Source: CAIZQW01 sp942493055 (GTDB taxonomy: Bacteria > Verrucomicrobiota > Kiritimatiellia > RFP12 > UBA1067). Taken from it: 64,000 bases of DNA. The notes beneath the pieces were generated by a model. That model saw only the letters and a list, made by a program, of their open reading frames with translations. It made no database searches and was not told where the DNA came from. Below, piece by piece: positions 45,353 to 53,523 of the stretch. The stretch covers positions 1,550,001 to 1,614,000 of the forward strand of contig OW818680.1 in assembly GCA_942493055.1 (NCBI GenBank). The letters are read 5' to 3'. Both the position numbers and the translations under genes were made by a program. The number at the start of each line of letters is the position of its first letter. The first letter of the stretch is position 1.

Positions 45353-46303
45353 ATGAAAAAAATACTCTGCCTCGGCTTAACCCCCGCCCTTCAACGTACA
45401 CTGCTCTTTGACGCGCTTGAGCTCAACGAGGTCAATCGCGCGAAGCTGGTCGTCGAGAGCGCAGCAGGAAAGGCCCTCAATACCGCACGGGCGCTCTCCC
45501 TCCTCTCCATGCCTGTCCAAGTCGCCGGACTCAACGGCGGCGCAACTGGACGCAAAATAGACGCGTTCTTGAAGGCTTACGGTGTAACCTCTGTCCAGAC
45601 CTCGATGAAGGCGAATACCCGGATCTGCACCACCTTGCTCGATCAGCGCCAGGGCACGATCACCGAACTCGTCGAAGAGGCCCCGAATCCCGGCGCTACC
45701 GCGCTCAAACGTTTTACGCGCGATAATCTGGAGCGTCTCTCGGACGCCTCCGCGCTGGTCATCAGCGGCACCTTGCCCCCCTTTGTTGAAGAGACCTTCT
45801 ATCTGCCCTTTGTCCGCGAAGCGCAGAAGCGTGGCACGCCTGTTATCATTGACTCTCATCGAGCGCCGCTCCTGCACGTGCTATCGGAAAGGCCCCTGCT
45901 CGCGAAGCTCAATCGACAGGAATTGGCGATCACCTTCAAACAAGCAATCACGACTGAAAAACAGATCGTATCCTGCATGAAGGAACTGATCGCCCTGGGC
46001 GCTCAGAATGTCGTGATCACGCAAGGCGCAAAGCCCACCTACGTGATGACCAGCCAAGGCCAGCAATGGCGACTCAAACCGCCGCAGCTCGCTCAGGTGA
46101 TCAACCCCATTGGAAGCGGCGACTGCACCACCGCCGGCATCGTCTGCAAACTCCTGAAGCGGCGTCCACTTCCTGAAGCCGTCGCCTTCGGCCTCGCCTG
46201 CGGCAGCGCCAATGCAACTACCCAGATCCCTGCTGACTTTGCTCCGCGCCATGCGTCAAAACTCATGAAGCTTGTCGATAACGTCGAGATGCTTTTCAAC
46301 TAA
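45353..46303 (+). CDS. PfkB-family kinase (1-phosphofructokinase/tagatose-6-phosphate kinase type)
   Basis: About 316 aa ribokinase-fold sugar kinase. N-terminal MKKILCLGLTPALQRTLLFD, AGKALNTARALSLL (cf. GGKGxNxA in LacC/FruK), ISGTLPP and the catalytic loop NPIGSGDCTTAG (usually GAGD). The ATG at 45353 lacks a clear SD and stands right after the OmpA terminator; the longer frame would begin inside that hairpin. The last codons and the stop (F-N-TAA) belong to a 65-bp palindromic repeat that recurs at 53421-53485. The substrate is probably a hexose phosphate, not settled. Confidence 0.85.
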   Translation: MKKILCLGLTPALQRTLLFDALELNEVNRAKLVVESAAGKALNTARALSLLSMPVQVAGLNGGATGRKIDAFLKAYGVTSVQTSMKANTRICTTLLDQRQGTITELVEEAPNPGATALKRFTRDNLERLSDASALVISGTLPPFVEETFYLPFVREAQKRGTPVIIDSHRAPLLHVLSERPLLAKLNRQELAITFKQAITTEKQIVSCMKELIALGAQNVVITQGAKPTYVMTSQGQQWRLKPPQLAQVINPIGSGDCTTAGIVCKLLKRRPLPEAVAFGLACGSANATTQIPADFAPRHASKLMKLVDNVEMLFN

Positions 46304-46358
46304 TTAAACGAATTAAGCTAACTCCAATTCGTTTCATTCGTTTAATTCGTTGATAAAA
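46294..46358. repeat. 65-bp palindromic repeat, copy 1 (overlaps the pfkB stop)
   Basis: Starts TTTCAACTAATTAAACG and ends TTCGTTGATAAAA; the two halves are imperfect inverted copies (CAAC-AATTAAACGAAT against ATTCGTTTAATTCGTTG). It differs from the copy at 53421-53485 at only 3 of 65 positions. The first bases provide the last two sense codons and stop of the PfkB gene. Confidence 0.75.
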
Positions 46359-46395
46359 TTATCCCATCACTTAGGCCCGCACGCTGACGCCGGGC

Positions 46396-47034
46396 TCACC
46401 TCATGAACAGATGCTGCGTCCCGGAATTCACAAGGCACACGCCCCACCCGACTGTAAAGAGCAGATCGCCATAGAGCGCATGCTCAAGCGCGGAGAGCCA
46501 GAGCACATTCGTACGCCGGTAGGTCCGCAGAAACAGAAAGCCGCCTGGCAGGGTGAAGGCTAACGCCCAGGTGTTCTGGAAGGGAATATGGGCCAGACAA
46601 AAGACCAGCATGCCCACCAGCAGGGAGACCCGAGGAGAGGAGAAGGCCATGGCATAACGGCGCTCAAACAGGGCGCGATACACAAGCGCCTGTGGACAGA
46701 CCGACAACAGCGGATAGAGCACAACAACAAGGCCCCAGAGTCCAAGGCTCTTGCGCGGTAACCAGAACAGCCATTCTCGATGATAGAAATAGAGCGCGCC
46801 TGTCAGCACAACAGCCACCATGAAAAACCGAAGAAAAACATAACCGACTTCTTTGCGCAGTTCCGTACGCGCGACCACAGGAGCAGGCGCCTGATGTCCG
46901 CGCCCATATCGCAGCATGGTCCATGCAAAGATTCCGCCCAGCCACAGAACAGGCAACAGCATGTCCTGTGATCGGGTCACCCAGACCACAACAGGAATAC
47001 CCAGATAGAAGAGCGTAAATTCGAGAAGGCGCAT
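46396..47034 (-). CDS. CPBP-like intramembrane protease homologue, catalytic Glu missing
   Basis: 212 aa with about six TM helices. The C-terminal half follows the CPBP/CAAX-protease layout: motif 1 reads CPQALVYRALFERRY, where active families have a Glu pair or PQE (here Gln-Ala), motif 2 LAHIPFQNTWAL keeps the His, and SALEHALYGDLLFTVG keeps the third His. Loss of the motif 1 glutamate suggests a non-proteolytic relative. The gene has no close neighbours on its strand. Confidence 0.7.
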   Translation of the reverse strand: MRLLEFTLFYLGIPVVVWVTRSQDMLLPVLWLGGIFAWTMLRYGRGHQAPAPVVARTELRKEVGYVFLRFFMVAVVLTGALYFYHREWLFWLPRKSLGLWGLVVVLYPLLSVCPQALVYRALFERRYAMAFSSPRVSLLVGMLVFCLAHIPFQNTWALAFTLPGGFLFLRTYRRTNVLWLSALEHALYGDLLFTVGWGVCLVNSGTQHLFMR

Positions 47035-47216
47035 AATCTTTCACGTTACACATGCAGTCATGCGAAACGGATTAATGATAGGCCATATCCCGCTATCACT
47101 CAAGCCGAATTGTCGCAAAGAATAACGGGATGAGAACTCCTCTCCCCGCTCCCTATTAACCCTTTTTGTATTTTTGCGGTTTGCCCAATGCCGGTCTCTG
47201 TTGTATGATATGAACT

Positions 47217-48269
47217 ATGAAAACCCTTGAGCTCATCCAGAACCGTAGCCTTCAGATTCCCATGACCGCCTCATGGTACCTGTCCGACATCGGACATGCC
47301 CAGGGTCTTCAGGATCTCTTCACGAGACAGGCCCCGCAGCGCCTAAAGGTTCTTCGGGAATATGCGATTGCGCAAAGTGTTGTTTCTTCCAATCGCATCG
47401 AGGGCGTGGAGATCGACCAGACTCGTATTGGCACAGTGGTCTTCGGGCACCCCGCCCTAAAAGACCGAGACGAGGAAGAGGTCGCGGGCTATCGCGACGC
47501 CCTTAATCTCATCCACAAGCGCGGCACAAAACTCCCGGTCTCGGAAGAAACCATCCTGATGCTCCATAAGCTCAGCCGCGGCGAGATCTGGGACGCAGGT
47601 CAGTATAAAGACAAGCCAGTAGATATCATCGAGCGACTCCCCAACGGAGACCAGCGTGTCCGCTTCCGTAGCGTGTCGCCATCCGAAACTCCTCTCTTCA
47701 CCCACAAACTCTTGGAGCTCTGGACTGAGCAGATTCGCGAGCGCAATATCTCTCCGCTCATACTGCTTGCCGCCTTCAATCTCGACTTCCTCTGCATCCA
47801 TCCCTTCCGTGACGGCAATGGCCGCGCTTCCCGCCTACTTTTACTGCTCACCTGTTATCACGCGGGCATAGAAGTCGGACACTATGTCAGCCTCGAACGC
47901 CTGATCGAAGATAATAAGGAACGCTACTACGAGACACTCCAGCTCAGTTCAAAGGGTTGGCACGAAGGGAAGCACGATCCTTGGCCCTACATCGGGTTCC
48001 TGCTTTTCATCATCAAGAAAGCCTACGATGAATTTGAAAAACGCGCCGGACAAATCCCTGCACCCAGGGGCGAAAAAACAGACCTAGTCGAGCATGCGCT
48101 CCAATCGTTCGTGGAGGATTTCAGTGTTACGGATGTAGAGCGCCTCTGCCCAAATGTCAGTCGCGATATGATTCGCTATCTTCTGCGAAACCTCAAAGAG
48201 AGCGGACGTGTTGAATGCATCGGTCGTGGCCCTGGCGCCAAATGGCGTAAAAAGGGTAATACCCTCTAA
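47217..48269 (+). CDS. Fic-domain AMPylase-type protein
   Basis: 350 aa. N-terminal Fic_N part with the inhibitory helix motif SNRIEG ([ST]xxxE[GN], residues ~62-67), central Fic core with HPFRDGNGRASR (catalytic His, ~residue 199), and a C-terminal winged-helix-like region (DVERLCPNVSRDMIRYLLRNLKESGRVECIGRG). This is the common class II layout of Fic proteins that AMPylate themselves or other targets, with DNA-binding tails. No antitoxin-like partner is adjacent. A phage-like fragment follows 30 bases later, so the region may be of mobile origin. Confidence 0.93.
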   Translation: MKTLELIQNRSLQIPMTASWYLSDIGHAQGLQDLFTRQAPQRLKVLREYAIAQSVVSSNRIEGVEIDQTRIGTVVFGHPALKDRDEEEVAGYRDALNLIHKRGTKLPVSEETILMLHKLSRGEIWDAGQYKDKPVDIIERLPNGDQRVRFRSVSPSETPLFTHKLLELWTEQIRERNISPLILLAAFNLDFLCIHPFRDGNGRASRLLLLLTCYHAGIEVGHYVSLERLIEDNKERYYETLQLSSKGWHEGKHDPWPYIGFLLFIIKKAYDEFEKRAGQIPAPRGEKTDLVEHALQSFVEDFSVTDVERLCPNVSRDMIRYLLRNLKESGRVECIGRGPGAKWRKKGNTL

Positions 48270-48299
48270 AGAGGGTAAAAAAGAGGGTAATGGGGAAAT

Positions 48300-48737
48300 T
48301 TGAATGTTGAAACTGGACACTGCTCCCCACGCAAAAACGAAGCCCGCAAAGCTGCGGCCAAAGAAAGGCTGAAACAGATACGAGATGACCTGGCCGCGAA
48401 GCGTTTCAAGTTTAATACGAAGCAAGTTGAGCCCGTTGCCAAGAGCAACGGCGGGGTTGGCAAGAGCTTCCTCGGAAAAGCGGTTGTCCCCAAGACACGC
48501 TACTACATCGACGGCGCGTGGTATGATGGAACAGGAAATTTCATCAGCAGAAACATACCCGCGACCAGTCTCCGCAACCGCTCAGGCGGCGAAGAGAAGC
48601 TTTACAAGTGGGTACTCGGCAAGACCAAGTCCGGCACCCACTGTCCTGAGTGCGAAGTTCGAGACGGCAAGGTCAAGACCATTGCTGAATGGCGCTCAAT
48701 GGGCAAGCCCCCGTGCAAATGGTTGGTGCCGCAGTAG
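48300..48737 (+). CDS. Putative phage-like protein fragment
   Basis: 145 aa with a TTG start and no good SD. The N-terminal half is basic (RKNEARKAAAKERLKQIRDD). The C-terminal half reads LYKWVLGKTKSGTHCPECEV, RDGKVKTIAEW, PPCKW, resembling the zinc-containing end of phage Mu-F-like or SPP1 gp7-like head proteins (CxxC...DG...PP..C). Without neighbouring phage genes it is likely a remnant, or the 3' part of a lost longer gene. Coding status is uncertain. Confidence 0.45.
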   Translation: MNVETGHCSPRKNEARKAAAKERLKQIRDDLAAKRFKFNTKQVEPVAKSNGGVGKSFLGKAVVPKTRYYIDGAWYDGTGNFISRNIPATSLRNRSGGEEKLYKWVLGKTKSGTHCPECEVRDGKVKTIAEWRSMGKPPCKWLVPQ

Positions 48738-48832
48738 GAAGCATCGACGGATTCGATGACTGGGGCGCAGGGCTTCCTGACCGCCGTAACGGAGTGCAGG
48801 AGGCTCGTGGCCGATTCCTGCGACGTTACCAA

Positions 48833-51742
48833 TTACTCAACCGCCGTTTTGTACTTGATGCGTTTGTTCATGTAGCGGTCATATTTTTCGCGCTCGCCGT
48901 CGCTCCAGGCGCCGGCCTCCGTGTAGTTTTCGCAGAAGGGCACGCAGAGGTCAACCCACATGGCAATCGTGGCGATTTCCTGAGGCGTGATGGTTTTGCA
49001 GTGCCCTGCGTCATGCTTCTTAAAGAACGTACTGGTGTTCGACCCCTTGAAATAGGGCGGAAGCAGCTTGACTGTCGAACCAGCCGTAATCCAGTTCAGC
49101 AGTTCATGGTCGGCATTGCCGCGCCAGCGCTGTCCGGAATTCTTATCATCCGGATGTGAATGGGTCAGTGTCAGATAGGACTGCACCCAGGTGCGCCGCG
49201 CCCCCATATCGAGCACCGGAGTCTTTGTCAGATCAAAGGTGCCGGGAAGCTTGTCTCCCTTGCCATCATGACATTTGATGCAATGCCGATCGAGAATCGG
49301 CTGAACCTCTTTTGTAAAGCTGAAGCCGCGTTTGGGGCCATTGATCGGGGCCAGCGTCTGCGCACCCGATGCCAAAGCCTTTGTTGTGCGCTTTGCATAG
49401 CTGGAGGGGGAGCTGTTCTTATTCTCATGGCATCCCACGCACGAGGCATTCTCACCCTGTTGAAGCGTTGTCCAGCTTCGCATGGTCTGCACCATGCGCC
49501 CCTTCTCGTCCAGCAAGATAAAGTAAATCGGCTTGCAAGATTCCGTCTTGAAGAAGACTGAGCCGTCATCATAGACCTTTGCATCGCCCACGAGTATCTT
49601 CGGATCCCAGGCGCCATTGCCAATCGCAACCGGCGTACTCACCAGCGCACCGCCACCCGGTCCGCCATTGCCATTGTTGCCAATGCCCGCAACGCGGAAT
49701 TCCAGTTCAGCCACGCGCAATGTCTTGACTGTCCCGCGTGGCACGCCTTTCATCGCTTCCCCTTCATACACGTCCTGAATATAGAACGAGCCTTCACGCT
49801 TGCCGTCCTGCACCATGGAGGGGCGCTGCGACGGACGCTTGCGCGGAGCGAGCGGCACGGCGCGCCCGCAGGCTAAGCCGAGACGCGAGGCGAGCATCTC
49901 GCGCTTGCCGTCGATATCCATCCAGTAAATGCCAAAGCCTGTCTTGCGGTCACGGTCGCGACGTCCGCGTCCGCTCTTGCCGCCCCAGCCAATCGGATTG
50001 TAGGTCACGAGTAACTGCTTCTGGTCAATCGGATAGGGATAGGCAAAGAGGTCGTTCTCTTGGCCATACCCATCAATCCGGATCGGGTCCATCGCCGGCG
50101 GCGGACGTACAGGCGCCACAATCGTGATGCCTTCGGTCTCCTGGCGGCCCTTGGCGGGCTCAATGAAAATCAGCTCACCCGGCTGGAAGGAGTGATGCCC
50201 TGTGGCAATCGCAAAGATGTTCTGAGACCCGGGAATGGCGCGGGCATGCGCGATGGTGGTCGGGAACCAGGAGTTCTCGCCATAGACCGCGGTCTGCGAG
50301 GTGCCATCCGGGAACATCTGGAACAAGGGTTGCGGATACATCTGAGAGCGGTCATTGTACTCCCAGCGTGTATACAGAATACGATTGTCCCACGTGATGG
50401 TCGGATAGTTGTCATGGACTTGGTCAAAAGCCATGCGCCGAATATTTTTTCCATTGGCATCGCAGCCATACAGATTGCTCACCTCGGTCCACCAGCAGTC
50501 AACTATCTGCATGCAGCGCGAAGAGTTAAAGATGATCTTGCCATCCGGGAGATAGCACCCTTCATAATCTGCGACCCCGATGCCTTCTGTGAGCTGACGC
50601 ATCTCACCGATCTTCTTTCCAGTGGCGTCCAACGTACACTCATAGAGGTGATAGTCATCCTCGCGGTCAGACTTTTTCCACGAGAACATGATCTTCTTCC
50701 CGTCATAGTCCACATCGACATCGCGGATGATCCCCTCCTTCGTATCCAGCAGGACTGTCTCGTTCCAAAGCCCGTCAGACGTGGCTTCCGCAAGACAGAG
50801 CTGACCGCCTGCGCCAAAGTTACGCTCCGCCTGAGCATCAGAGACGGCCTCTGTATAGGCATAGTGCGAGCCGCCCATCACAAAGTGACGCGCATAGACG
50901 AGCCGCGGCATGTTGCTGACAACAGGTTTCAGACGGGCTGTTCGACGCGCCGAGCAGACCTTGCGATAAAAGGCGAGCAGCCCCTTCACCTCATTTCCCG
51001 CAGGTGCCTTCTCGGACATCCACTTGCCCCCCACGCACGTACGAACTTCCGCGAGTGCGACCTCAATGACGGCTTTCAGCTGCGTGACCCCATCGCCCTT
51101 GTTCAGAAAGGCTAAGCCATAAGGATCTTTCACATCCTGAGCAATCCAATCCGCCAGCAACTCATCACTCTTCTCAATTGCATCCCACAACTGATAATAG
51201 GTCTGCGCCTGCCCCGTCAAAGGCTGCCCCAGCAACTGCCCGACAAATTCGATCACCTCGTCAGGCGCTGAGAGATGCGGACGCGCCCCGACATGGACGT
51301 CAATCCCCTGCCCGCCTGTGGTCTGCAAACACTGCACAGCGATAAAATTAGACCCCTCTTTCAGCGTCGCTTGAGCCTCTTTCGAGATGGGAAATTCACG
51401 ATAGTCCGCGATATGCCCCTTGGTTTCACACGCCTTTATGCCATTGATATAGACAATGGCATCCTCATCGTGGATCATCAGCAGAGCACGCGGAATTTTC
51501 TTCTTAGGTTCCAACACGAAGGGCCGGCGCATCCAAATATTTTTTGTGCGCCACTCCGTCTTCACCTCGATATTCGGCGTACCCGCTGTACCAAAGGGAC
51601 TCTCCCCCTTCTTCCATGCGTCATCCTTGAATTCCGCTTTATACCAGTCGTCAGCCGGTTTTTCAGAGGTATATTTCCACTCGACCGCCTGCGCACAAAG
51701 TGCAGCAACCAAACACGCCATCATAAAGAATACTTTTTTCAT
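48833..51742 (-). CDS. Secreted HzsA-like dihaem cytochrome c protein
   Basis: 969 aa. Signal peptide (MKKVFFMMACLVAALCAQA); a jelly-roll carbohydrate-binding-like N-terminal domain (about residues 20-155); a central beta-propeller with TolB-like blades (DVDVDYDGKKIMFSWKK, YEGCYLPDGKIIFNSSRC, ILYTRWEYNDRSQMYPQPLFQM); and a C-terminal cytochrome part with two haem sites, CVGCH (~767-771) and CIKCH (~819-823). This layout matches the hydrazine-synthase-alpha-like family of PVC bacteria, most of which are not in anammox organisms. Likely a periplasmic redox or sugar-related enzyme; the reaction is unknown. Confidence 0.85.
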   Translation of the reverse strand: MKKVFFMMACLVAALCAQAVEWKYTSEKPADDWYKAEFKDDAWKKGESPFGTAGTPNIEVKTEWRTKNIWMRRPFVLEPKKKIPRALLMIHDEDAIVYINGIKACETKGHIADYREFPISKEAQATLKEGSNFIAVQCLQTTGGQGIDVHVGARPHLSAPDEVIEFVGQLLGQPLTGQAQTYYQLWDAIEKSDELLADWIAQDVKDPYGLAFLNKGDGVTQLKAVIEVALAEVRTCVGGKWMSEKAPAGNEVKGLLAFYRKVCSARRTARLKPVVSNMPRLVYARHFVMGGSHYAYTEAVSDAQAERNFGAGGQLCLAEATSDGLWNETVLLDTKEGIIRDVDVDYDGKKIMFSWKKSDREDDYHLYECTLDATGKKIGEMRQLTEGIGVADYEGCYLPDGKIIFNSSRCMQIVDCWWTEVSNLYGCDANGKNIRRMAFDQVHDNYPTITWDNRILYTRWEYNDRSQMYPQPLFQMFPDGTSQTAVYGENSWFPTTIAHARAIPGSQNIFAIATGHHSFQPGELIFIEPAKGRQETEGITIVAPVRPPPAMDPIRIDGYGQENDLFAYPYPIDQKQLLVTYNPIGWGGKSGRGRRDRDRKTGFGIYWMDIDGKREMLASRLGLACGRAVPLAPRKRPSQRPSMVQDGKREGSFYIQDVYEGEAMKGVPRGTVKTLRVAELEFRVAGIGNNGNGGPGGGALVSTPVAIGNGAWDPKILVGDAKVYDDGSVFFKTESCKPIYFILLDEKGRMVQTMRSWTTLQQGENASCVGCHENKNSSPSSYAKRTTKALASGAQTLAPINGPKRGFSFTKEVQPILDRHCIKCHDGKGDKLPGTFDLTKTPVLDMGARRTWVQSYLTLTHSHPDDKNSGQRWRGNADHELLNWITAGSTVKLLPPYFKGSNTSTFFKKHDAGHCKTITPQEIATIAMWVDLCVPFCENYTEAGAWSDGEREKYDRYMNKRIKYKTAVE

Positions 51743-51798
51743 CCTCTTTTCCCCCTATCGCATAAACCTCGCCGCCTGAAGGCGAAACTCCAAATAAA

Positions 51799-51845
51799 AC
51801 ACTAACGCACTCATGTACTAACGAACTATCGCACTAACGAACTAA
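51799..51845. repeat. CTAACGCAC/CTAACGAAC repeat tract, runs into the 2-hydroxyacid dehydrogenase gene
   Basis: ACTAACG(C/A)A(C) units of the same family as 28571-28607. On the minus strand they spell GTTAGTTCGTTAGTGCGATAG, which encodes V-S-S-L-V-R-stop of the gene at 51826. A repeat has therefore replaced or added the gene's C-terminus. Confidence 0.6.
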
Positions 51846-52779
51846 CCTTCTCCCCCTTCAATACCTTGATGATATTGTCGACAGCCATGATCCCCATAGC
51901 CTTGACTGCCTCGGCAGTATGCGCGCCTGTATGCGGCGTAAAGATCACATTTTTCAATCCCTTCAGAGGAGACTCCAGCAAGGGTTCCTGCTCGAAGGCA
52001 TCAAGTCCAAGCCCCCCCAGTTGACCGCTGACAACCGCCTTTGCTGCAGCCTCTTCATCAATGAGTCCGCCACGGGCGGTATTGATAATGATAGCCCCCC
52101 TCTTCATCTTGGCAATACGGTCCGCATGGATCATGCGCTTCGTCTCGTCGTTCAAGGGCACATGCAAAGAGACAAAATCAGAAGTTGTTATGACCTCGTC
52201 CATCGTCATCTTTGCAATACCGTTCGCAGCGGCAAACGTCTCATCAAAGAAGGGGTCGTATGCAACCACCGTCATCCCAAAAGCAACGGCGCGTTTTGCT
52301 AGGTTCTTGCCAATGGCGCCAAGACCCACAATGCCCAGGGTCTTGCCATTGAGCTCCATCCCCTCATTGCGCGGCCACTCGCCTGCCTCCACAGCCGAGT
52401 GCAACCTGGGAATATTGCGCGCGGCACAGAGCATCAAGGCGAAGGCCAGTTCGCAGACCGCCACAGCATTCGTGCCGGGTGTATTGGTCACGACAATGCC
52501 TCTGCGCTTGCAGGCCGCGAGATCCACGCGGTCAACCCCCGCGCCATAGCGGCTGATGACCTTCAGGCTCGCGGGCGCTTTCTCAATCACCTCAGCCGTG
52601 ATATAATCAAGTCCTGCCACATACCCGTCCACACCCTCAAGCCGGGCGAGGATCTCTTCAGGCTGAAGCGGCTTTCCTGTTTCGTTGTAGACCACTTCAT
52701 CCGCAAACGCTTCCAGCGTTGCGCGCGCTTGAGCGTTCTCCGGTTTCAAAAAGGATGTCGGCGTCGCTAGAATTTTCAT
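51826..52779 (-). CDS. D-2-hydroxyacid dehydrogenase (phosphoglycerate dehydrogenase-like)
   Basis: 317 aa. Nucleotide-binding GLGAIGKNLAKRA, then the catalytic Arg in NTARGGLIDEEA, Glu in FEQEPLLES and His in FTPHTGAHTAEA. The N-terminal part (LATPTSFLKPENAQARATLEAFADEV) fits the SerA-like group without an ACT domain. Last gene of the catabolic operon, 9 bases after the cupin isomerase gene; it may reduce or oxidise a sugar-acid intermediate. Its last six residues are repeat-encoded. Confidence 0.9.
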   Translation of the reverse strand: MKILATPTSFLKPENAQARATLEAFADEVVYNETGKPLQPEEILARLEGVDGYVAGLDYITAEVIEKAPASLKVISRYGAGVDRVDLAACKRRGIVVTNTPGTNAVAVCELAFALMLCAARNIPRLHSAVEAGEWPRNEGMELNGKTLGIVGLGAIGKNLAKRAVAFGMTVVAYDPFFDETFAAANGIAKMTMDEVITTSDFVSLHVPLNDETKRMIHADRIAKMKRGAIIINTARGGLIDEEAAAKAVVSGQLGGLGLDAFEQEPLLESPLKGLKNVIFTPHTGAHTAEAVKAMGIMAVDNIIKVLKGEKVSSLVR

Positions 52780-52788
52780 AGGCCCTCG

Positions 52789-53391
52789 CTATTTCCATTT
52801 CGGATTATCAATCGCCGCGGGCTTTCCGTCACACTCGACCAGGAGCTTGCGATAACCCTTGGTTTCAATGGTACCATAATCATGTCCTGCATCCGCACGG
52901 AAAACAAAGAAGGTGAAAAGAGGCTCGGTTGCACTGACATTGATGCTGCGATGCGCATAGCGCTTGGGGACATACACCACCTTGCCGGGCGTGAGTTCCT
53001 GCGCGGACCAATCGCCTTCAGGATTCTCCAGCAGCATATAGCCATGACCACCCATGCAGTAGTAAATCTCCGCCGTATCCAAGATCGTATGAAAGTGGCC
53101 TTTGGTCATGTAATACTCATGTCCGACTTTGCCCGGATAGGTGATGGAACAGCCAAAGGCGAGATCGCCCCCCTGCTCCGGAACCCCCATCTCATGAAAT
53201 TCATAAACAACAGGGTCGCCCTGTTTGAGCCTCTCTGCATAAGCAACATCATCAGCAAACATGCCCTTCATCTGACTGAGCTTGCGTTTGGTTGTCGGCT
53301 TCTTGCCAGAACTTCCGGTCTTTAAGTCGAAATCAATCAGAAAGCCACGTCCATAATCAAACGGATTATCGCTCGCGTTAAAATTTGCCAT
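52789..53391 (-). CDS. Cupin-type glucose-6-phosphate isomerase family protein
   Basis: 200 aa single cupin. Metal-binding pattern HEYYMTKGHFH, then E in TAEIYYCMGGHG and H in RYAHRSINVS, as in the archaeal-type phosphoglucose isomerases (PF06560). Enzymes of this fold isomerise aldose and ketose phosphates. Here it is embedded in an operon with a sugar kinase, dehydrogenases and a lactonase, so its substrate may not be glucose 6-phosphate. A palindromic repeat lies just upstream. Confidence 0.88.
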   Translation of the reverse strand: MANFNASDNPFDYGRGFLIDFDLKTGSSGKKPTTKRKLSQMKGMFADDVAYAERLKQGDPVVYEFHEMGVPEQGGDLAFGCSITYPGKVGHEYYMTKGHFHTILDTAEIYYCMGGHGYMLLENPEGDWSAQELTPGKVVYVPKRYAHRSINVSATEPLFTFFVFRADAGHDYGTIETKGYRKLLVECDGKPAAIDNPKWK

Positions 53392-53420
53392 ATTCTTCCT
53401 TGTCTATAACTTGAAGAGTT

Positions 53421-53485
53421 TTTCAACTAATTAAACGAATTAAGCTAATTCCAATTCGTTCCATTCGCTTAATTCGTTGATAAAA
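53421..53485. repeat. 65-bp palindromic repeat, copy 2
   Basis: 62 of 65 positions equal those at 46294-46358. It lies in the 132-base gap of the catabolic operon between the shikimate-dehydrogenase-like gene and the cupin gene, where a hairpin in the mRNA could separate expression of the last two genes. Confidence 0.75.
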
Positions 53486-53523
53486 GCTACTCAATCGTTT
53501 ATTCCAGCTCCGCTAGGTCTGGC

